This document shows positions 60,058 to 64,000 of a DNA stretch of 64,000 nt, in pieces. This DNA comes from Capnocytophaga canimorsus (lineage in GTDB: Bacteria > Bacteroidota > Bacteroidia > Flavobacteriales > Flavobacteriaceae), in NCBI RefSeq assembly GCF_002302565.1, contig NZ_CP022382.1:753001-817000 (forward strand), in the 5' to 3' direction. The position numbers and the translations under genes were made by a program. A model generated the notes under the pieces. That model did not search any database and was not told the DNA's origin. It saw nothing but the letters and a program-made list of their open reading frames with translations. Position 1 is the first letter of the stretch, and every line of letters begins with the position of its first letter.

Positions 60058-60291
60058 TTATAAAAATCCATTTTGTTTAGCTTCTTTCAAAACAGCCGCA
60101 ATTCCTTTTTTGTTGATGGTTTTGATTGCAGATGTTGATACTCGTAACGTAATCCAACGATCTTCTTCTGAAATGTAGAAACGCTTTTTAGTTAAATTTA
60201 CGTTGAATTTACGCTTGGTTTTGTTCATTGCGTGTGAAACATTGTTTCCCACCATTGCTTTCTTTCCTGTAATTTCACAAACTCTTGCCAT
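60058..60291 (-). CDS. rpmB: 50S ribosomal protein L28
   Basis: A 77-residue ribosomal protein with [40 protein letters not shown] and [19 protein letters not shown]. First gene of the rpmB-rpmG-DUF4295 run. The zinc-coordinating Cys set is not complete, as in zinc-free forms. The 114-bp spacer upstream shows only a weak -7-like TTACTTTG. Confidence 0.97.
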   Translation of the reverse strand: MARVCEITGKKAMVGNNVSHAMNKTKRKFNVNLTKKRFYISEEDRWITLRVSTSAIKTINKKGIAAVLKEAKQNGFL

Positions 60292-60405
60292 TATCTCTGA
60301 ATTCTTTATTTAAATACACATTATTCAAAACGGAGTGCAAAGTAACGTTTTTTTATTTTATTGTGCAAATTATCAGTGAAATATTTTTGAAATATTTCTA
60401 CTCCC

Positions 60406-61011
60406 TTATTTTATCCGTAAGGAAAACACACTTTCCCCTTCTAAAAAACCTTCTAAAAAATCACCCGAATGAACGCTTCCAACGCCAGCTGGGGTACCCG
60501 TAAAGATAAAATCACCTTTACGTAGGGTAAAAAACTTAGAAACTTGGCTAATAATTTGGTCAATATTCCAAATCATATCAGCGGTATTGCCTTGCTGTAC
60601 AGTTACTCCGTTTTTATTTAACGAAAAACCTATTGCCTTACCAAATTGTGCTTTGGGTAAAAAACTACTCACAACTGCCGAACCATCAAAAGCTTTTGAT
60701 TTTTCCCAAGGAAGTCCTTCCTTTTTCAGTTGTGCTTGCAAATCACGAGCTGTAAAATCTATTCCAAGTGTAATTTCATCATAATACTTATGTGCGAACT
60801 TTTCAGAAATGTGTTTTCCGTTTTGGTTGATTTTAATTACTAATTCTACCTCGTGATGTAGGTCAGCCGTAAAATCAGGGATATAAAAAGGAAGTTCTGG
60901 ATTATGAATTGCCGTATCAGGTTTGATAAACAACACGATATCTTTAGGCTTTTCACCGCCCATTTCTTGTATATGGTTTGCGTAATTTTTTCCTACACAA
61001 ATAATTTTCAT
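60406..61011 (-). CDS. Fumarylacetoacetate hydrolase-family protein
   Basis: A 201-residue FAH-fold enzyme. MKIICVGKNYANHIQEMG is the N-terminal segment; LHHEVELVIKI and the KSKAFDGSAVVSSFLP, DMIWNIDQIISQVSKFFTLR and IFTGTPAGVGSVHSGDFLEG segments give the metal and substrate sites. Family members cleave acylpyruvates or isomerise 2-hydroxyhepta-2,4-diene-1,7-dioate; acylpyruvase is most likely for short FAHs like this. Substrate not proven. Confidence 0.92.
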   Translation of the reverse strand: MKIICVGKNYANHIQEMGGEKPKDIVLFIKPDTAIHNPELPFYIPDFTADLHHEVELVIKINQNGKHISEKFAHKYYDEITLGIDFTARDLQAQLKKEGLPWEKSKAFDGSAVVSSFLPKAQFGKAIGFSLNKNGVTVQQGNTADMIWNIDQIISQVSKFFTLRKGDFIFTGTPAGVGSVHSGDFLEGFLEGESVFSLRIK

Positions 61012-61110
61012 AGGTTACATTATTATTAAACATTGGTAAAGGACAAAAACTGAACGACATCAATTTTTAAACAAACTGATACTTCAAAAAAAGAATTTTT
61101 TAAAGCTAAA

Positions 61111-61878
61111 TTATTTTGAAAATCCTTTTAGTTTGATGGCTGTTAGTACCTTTTTGGTGTAGAGTGGAAAGTCAGCATTTAAAATCCAGCCGAAGTAACC
61201 AGGCTCTTCTTCCAGTATTTCTTCTACTTTTCTGCCCTTATGCTTTCCGAAGGTGAAAATGGTTTCGTTTTTGTCGTTCAGGGCAATAAATCCGGCAAAG
61301 TCCACCGCTTGTTTTCGAGTGGTGAACTCGCTGAGTTTTTTCATATCGTTTTCGAGTTCGCTGTATCGGTTGAGTTGTGATTTTAGTATCTCATAGGTGG
61401 CATTGGTGTCCGCTGCTGCCGAGTGCGCATTGTCCAGCGTTTTTCCGCAGTAGAACTTATAAGCGGCACTCAGGGTGCGTTGTTCCATTTTGTGGAAGAT
61501 GGTTTGTACATCTACCGTTACGCGGTTTCCTAAATCAAAATCGACGTCGGCACGGAGCATTTCTTCCGCTAAAAGAGGAATATCGAAGCGGTCGGAATTG
61601 TAACCCGCCAAGTCCGAGTCTTTAATCATATTATGAATGGTTTTGGCAAGTTCCTTGAAAGTGGGTTCGTTGGCTACGCGTTCGTTGGTAATTCCGTGTA
61701 CATCACTTGCTCCTTTGGGTATCGGAATTGTAGGATTTACCAACCACGTTTTACTTTCTTTATTCCCATTGGGATATACTTTTAGTATGGAGATTTCAAC
61801 AATGCGGTCTTTAGTAATGTCAGTTCCAGTGGTTTCCAAATCGAAGAAACAAATCGGTTTTGATAGTTTTAGTTCCAT
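61111..61878 (-). CDS. DnaQ-like 3'-5' exonuclease
   Basis: A 255-residue DEDDh exonuclease. Exo I is FFDLETTGTD, Exo II LAGYNSDRFDIPLLAEE, Exo III NAHSAAADTNATYEIL with the His and final Asp. A C-terminal domain (about 195-250, TFGKHKGRKVEEI) is typical of the Bacteroidota DnaQ-like proteins. Likely DNA polymerase III epsilon-type proofreading or a repair nuclease. No second such gene is in the window to compare. Confidence 0.93.
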   Translation of the reverse strand: MELKLSKPICFFDLETTGTDITKDRIVEISILKVYPNGNKESKTWLVNPTIPIPKGASDVHGITNERVANEPTFKELAKTIHNMIKDSDLAGYNSDRFDIPLLAEEMLRADVDFDLGNRVTVDVQTIFHKMEQRTLSAAYKFYCGKTLDNAHSAAADTNATYEILKSQLNRYSELENDMKKLSEFTTRKQAVDFAGFIALNDKNETIFTFGKHKGRKVEEILEEEPGYFGWILNADFPLYTKKVLTAIKLKGFSK

Positions 61879-61965
61879 ATGAATGTTTTATTTAAGCAGT
61901 AGAAATTAGTAATTGGGTAGTAAATATATACAAAAATGCGCTGTAAAACAGAAAAGAATTCCGTG

Positions 61966-62025
61966 TAAAGCTGAGTAACATCGAAGTTTTAGGATTGTAA
62001 GACTTCGACTTCGCTTAGCTTGATA
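61966..62025. repeat. Degenerate copy of the 25-bp inverted repeat
   Basis: Right arm 62001-62025 (GACTTCGACTTCGCTTAGCT...) differs at four of 25 positions from the arm at 11331-11355. The left arm (AGCTGAGTAACATCGAAG region) is more diverged. In the 228-bp spacer between the exonuclease and the lipoprotein genes. Confidence 0.72.
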
Positions 62026-62106
62026 AAAAACACCTTTTTAGAGGTGTTCTATAGTTTTTTATCCGTATAAATTTTTATTGTGGAGGATTAACCTTACCAA
62101 GGTAAC

Positions 62107-62751
62107 CTATTTGAGAGCCATTGCTTGTAGGCGTTCTTCAAGTTCCTCAAAGCCTTGCAATGAAACTATTTTCCAAGTGCCGTTTTCTTTTTGAGCTTCC
62201 ACCTGATAGCTAAAATCATCCCAATTGGCATTGGCATTCCAAGACCAAGAAAAGTGAGCAACATCATCAGTAATTACAATATTTTTAATAACGATGTTTT
62301 TGTAGAAATCCTCCGAAGGTGTGTCTTGGCAATTACACCAAACATTAGCCCCATTACCAAAGGGAGGCTGATTGCCTGATTCCCAAATAAAAATGCGTTC
62401 GGTCAAGTAATGGTCGATAAGTAGCCCTAATTTATCATACAGATTGACAAAATCAGTTGTAAAAAAGCCAGAACGAGCAATCTCATTGCTTTTCTTTTCG
62501 TGGTTCGCCATATCCAAATTATGAAAAAAAGACTCATCTTGAGCAATTTGTGCAGGTATAAAATCACCTTGCGAACGGTGGGTGCTTTCCCAATGATACA
62601 CCTCACGAATGAGATTTTGTAAAGCAACACTATCATTTGGTATTTCGTTTAGGCTACTCTGCGAAGTGGCATTTACCACTTGTTGATTTTTGGGTTGCTG
62701 TTTACAACCTATAAGCATCATTAAAAGAAGAATAAAGCTAATATTTCTCAT
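62107..62751 (-). CDS. Lipoprotein, hypothetical
   Basis: A 214-residue lipoprotein: signal peptide with MLIGC lipobox (Cys about 16). The mature part is acidic, helical at first and beta-rich later (HFSWSWNANANWDDFSYQVE). It resembles DUF4348-like or DUF3828-like proteins in having a C-terminal region that ends EELEERLQAMALK, but I cannot assign a family. A -7 box (TATATTTG at 62800-62793, minus) lies about 40 bp upstream. Probably periplasmic or outer-membrane anchored. Confidence 0.78.
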   Translation of the reverse strand: MRNISFILLLMMLIGCKQQPKNQQVVNATSQSSLNEIPNDSVALQNLIREVYHWESTHRSQGDFIPAQIAQDESFFHNLDMANHEKKSNEIARSGFFTTDFVNLYDKLGLLIDHYLTERIFIWESGNQPPFGNGANVWCNCQDTPSEDFYKNIVIKNIVITDDVAHFSWSWNANANWDDFSYQVEAQKENGTWKIVSLQGFEELEERLQAMALK

Positions 62752-62792
62752 CGTCTTTCCGTTTTTAGACCATACTTAAAATGTTCCTTGTG

Positions 62793-62800
62793 CAAATATA
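62793..62800 (-). promoter_or_regulatory. -7 box of the lipoprotein gene
   Basis: TATATTTG on the minus strand, about 41 bp before the ATG at 62751. No clear -33. Confidence 0.45.
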
Positions 62801-62977
62801 ATCAAAAATGTTTTATTAAGGCGACTACTTAAGTACATATTTTGCATATTGATTTTTGTTTCTGTCTTAGCTTTTTATTTGGGATTAGAAACCAAATCCG
62901 GATTGCGGAGTGAAGTATGTATAGTTAACAAAATCAAATTTTACTGAAGATATTTTTATTCTTACCAGTAATCAAAT

Positions 62978-63655
62978 CTATATACTCCTATTTTTCTTTA
63001 TTTTTCCCGCCATTACGAATTGATATATTATCAATTTTGGGAGGATAACAAACACAAGCAATAATTTTTTTGGTTTTCCCCCTTCTATAATGCTGATAAT
63101 GATGGTTACAAGTGGCACTAGCACTAACAATACCGTGTTGATGCGATACGCCCAAATTAAGTATCCTTTTTCTGCCCAAAGGTCCCATTCATCTTTGATT
63201 TTCAATTCAGTTACTTCACTTTTGAGAAAATCAACGAATTGCTTTGTATCGCTTTTAAACAGTGGGTAAGACTTTCCGCTTCCTATAGTAATGATTTTGT
63301 TTCGGGTTACAATCTTGCGTAGTATTTCTTTTTCATTAAAACCATAAACAATCCCTGTTATTTCCAAAATGTCAATCGTAGGAATCTCTTTGTAATTAAA
63401 CAATAATTTTTTGTTCCAATGAAATACAAGTTTGTTGTTTTCAACAGTTACTATAAGTCGGCTGATTATAGAATATATTAGCAATAAAGTCAGCCCAATG
63501 AAAACGAACGAAGGAATTATCCATTTGAGATACGGAATTTTAATATTTACAACTAAGATAATGGTTAACAGTATCCATAGAGGGAAAATAAAAATACTTA
63601 TAAGCGCTCTATTTAATCTATAAACCAATAAACTAAACGTTTTCTTTTCTTCCAC
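62978..63655 (-). CDS. Membrane protein with PH-like central domain
   Basis: A 225-residue protein with two hydrophobic segments at about 14-37 and 45-68 and two more at about 173-190 and 197-216. A soluble loop (about 70-150: IVTVENNKLVFHWNKKLLFN, KIVTRNKIITIG) of alternating beta-type residues recalls a bacterial PH domain. I do not recognise the family firmly. No obvious partner genes. The gene is single and followed by a spacer. Confidence 0.72.
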   Translation of the reverse strand: MEEKKTFSLLVYRLNRALISIFIFPLWILLTIILVVNIKIPYLKWIIPSFVFIGLTLLLIYSIISRLIVTVENNKLVFHWNKKLLFNYKEIPTIDILEITGIVYGFNEKEILRKIVTRNKIITIGSGKSYPLFKSDTKQFVDFLKSEVTELKIKDEWDLWAEKGYLIWAYRINTVLLVLVPLVTIIISIIEGGKPKKLLLVFVILPKLIIYQFVMAGKIKKNRSI

Positions 63656-63734
63656 AACTTACTTTTTGATAGGTATTACTGCTCAAAGATATAAATTTTA
63701 TGACTTTTTGTATAAATACATTGGGATAAAAAAA

Positions 63735-63757
63735 ACTTCGACTTCGCTCAGTTTGAC
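63735..63757. repeat. Half copy of the dispersed inverted repeat
   Basis: ACTTCGACTTCGCTCAG then TTTGAC; matches one arm of the element at 11293-11355 with few changes. No partner arm found nearby. Confidence 0.7.
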
Positions 63758-63853
63758 CAAGTGACTGTTACATTGAATAAAGTTCTTTTTATCGTTTTAA
63801 ACCAAAAGTACAAAGAAATAAAAATCAAACATATTTCAATCTATTACCAACAT

Positions 63854-63888
63854 AAAAAAAGTAAAGACGCCACAACGGACGTCCTTAC
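63854..63888 (-). terminator. Terminator of the right-edge gene
   Basis: On the minus strand GTAAGGACG pairs with CGTCTTTAC (63888-63880 and 63869-63861; one G-T), loop 10 nt, then T7. It lies about 20 bp after the stop of the partial gene at 63907. Confidence 0.75.
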
Positions 63889-63906
63889 CGATAATATTTC
63901 AATTTC

Positions 63907-64000
63907 TTATGCTTTTTTGGTCACAATGCCCAAAGCCTCAAGCTCCTGACTATGAGCAAATACAACTTTGGCGTAAGCCACAAACTCACTGTACTGCGGG
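63907..64000 (-). CDS. C-terminal end of an unidentified gene, cut by the window edge
   Basis: The minus-strand frame ending TAA at 63907-63909 is open to the window edge and codes YSEFVAYAKVVFAHSQELEA then LGIVTKKA. Too short to assign. A terminator follows at 63854-63888, supporting a real gene end. All that can be said is a helical C-terminus. Confidence 0.65.
   Translation of the reverse strand, partial: PQYSEFVAYAKVVFAHSQELEALGIVTKKA

Overview
The window is AT-rich bacterial chromosome from the phylum Bacteroidota, class Flavobacteriia; a host-associated member of the Flavobacteriaceae such as Capnocytophaga is plausible but not proven. The evidence is the promoter grammar (TTTG or TTG, about 18-20 bp, then TAnnTTTG), the lack of clear Shine-Dalgarno tracts, and several families I associate with this phylum: DUF4286, DUF4293, DUF4295 beside rpmG, a long SecA without a C-terminal zinc knuckle, a fused CcsB-CcsA, bacillithiol BshB1, and a mevalonate-UbiA cluster. 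No rRNA and no CRISPR array are present.

Layout. 1-2.2 kb: an ABC ATPase and an edge-truncated membrane protein. 2.6-9.8 kb: pheT, a DUF2795 protein, secA and a family 2 glycosyltransferase. 9.8-16.4 kb (minus strand): mgtE, a helical hypothetical, rsmA, DUF4286, an ECF sigma factor with a small Cys-rich membrane protein, bshB1 and a thiol peroxidase. The spacers here hold most of the repeats: three C-rich 32-35 bp copies, a perfect 25-bp inverted repeat, and T-rich minisatellites including an exact 63-bp period. 16.4-22.2 kb: a GH123-like glycosidase, the cytochrome c assembly fusion, and a lipoprotein with a duplicated His/Cys motif. 22.2-31.6 kb: isoprenoid genes (mvaD, mevalonate kinase, UbiA), an MltD-like transglycosylase, a flavoprotein, MuiA-like and DUF4230 proteins, and bioF. 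31.7-39.1 kb: a small SPFH-tail-like protein, bioD, an acyl-CoA synthetase, a Fur-family regulator with purA, a LysM/PBP1 protein and OsmC. 39.1-51.7 kb (mostly minus strand): a coiled-coil protein with 21-bp repeats, a sulfatase with an ABC exporter, a TonB-dependent receptor, a phosphodiesterase, DUF417, gcvP, a second UbiA-like protein and a PorT-type barrel.

51.9-55.2 kb is the accessory part: a decayed phage-like element beside tRNA-Met. It holds a truncated DNA methyltransferase, YopX, a short DUF4373 protein, a HicAB toxin-antitoxin pair and a tyrosine integrase. The HicAB promoter carries two copies of a 16-bp palindrome, one exactly between the -33 and -7 boxes, and a strong hairpin covers the hicA stop codon. 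From 55.5 kb on is housekeeping sequence: YigZ-ribD, prmC, DUF4293, the rpmB-rpmG-DUF4295-ftsY run, a FAH-family hydrolase, a DnaQ-type exonuclease, a lipoprotein, a membrane protein and an edge-truncated gene.

I did not find one clearly new multi-gene system. The best leads are the HicAB operator and hairpin architecture, the duplicated His/Cys lipoprotein beside cytochrome c assembly, the ECF sigma with a Cys-rich membrane partner, a perfect 32-bp palindrome near 36.58 kb, and the dispersed repeat families. Several gene starts were moved downstream because the longest open frame begins inside or upstream of a recognisable promoter.
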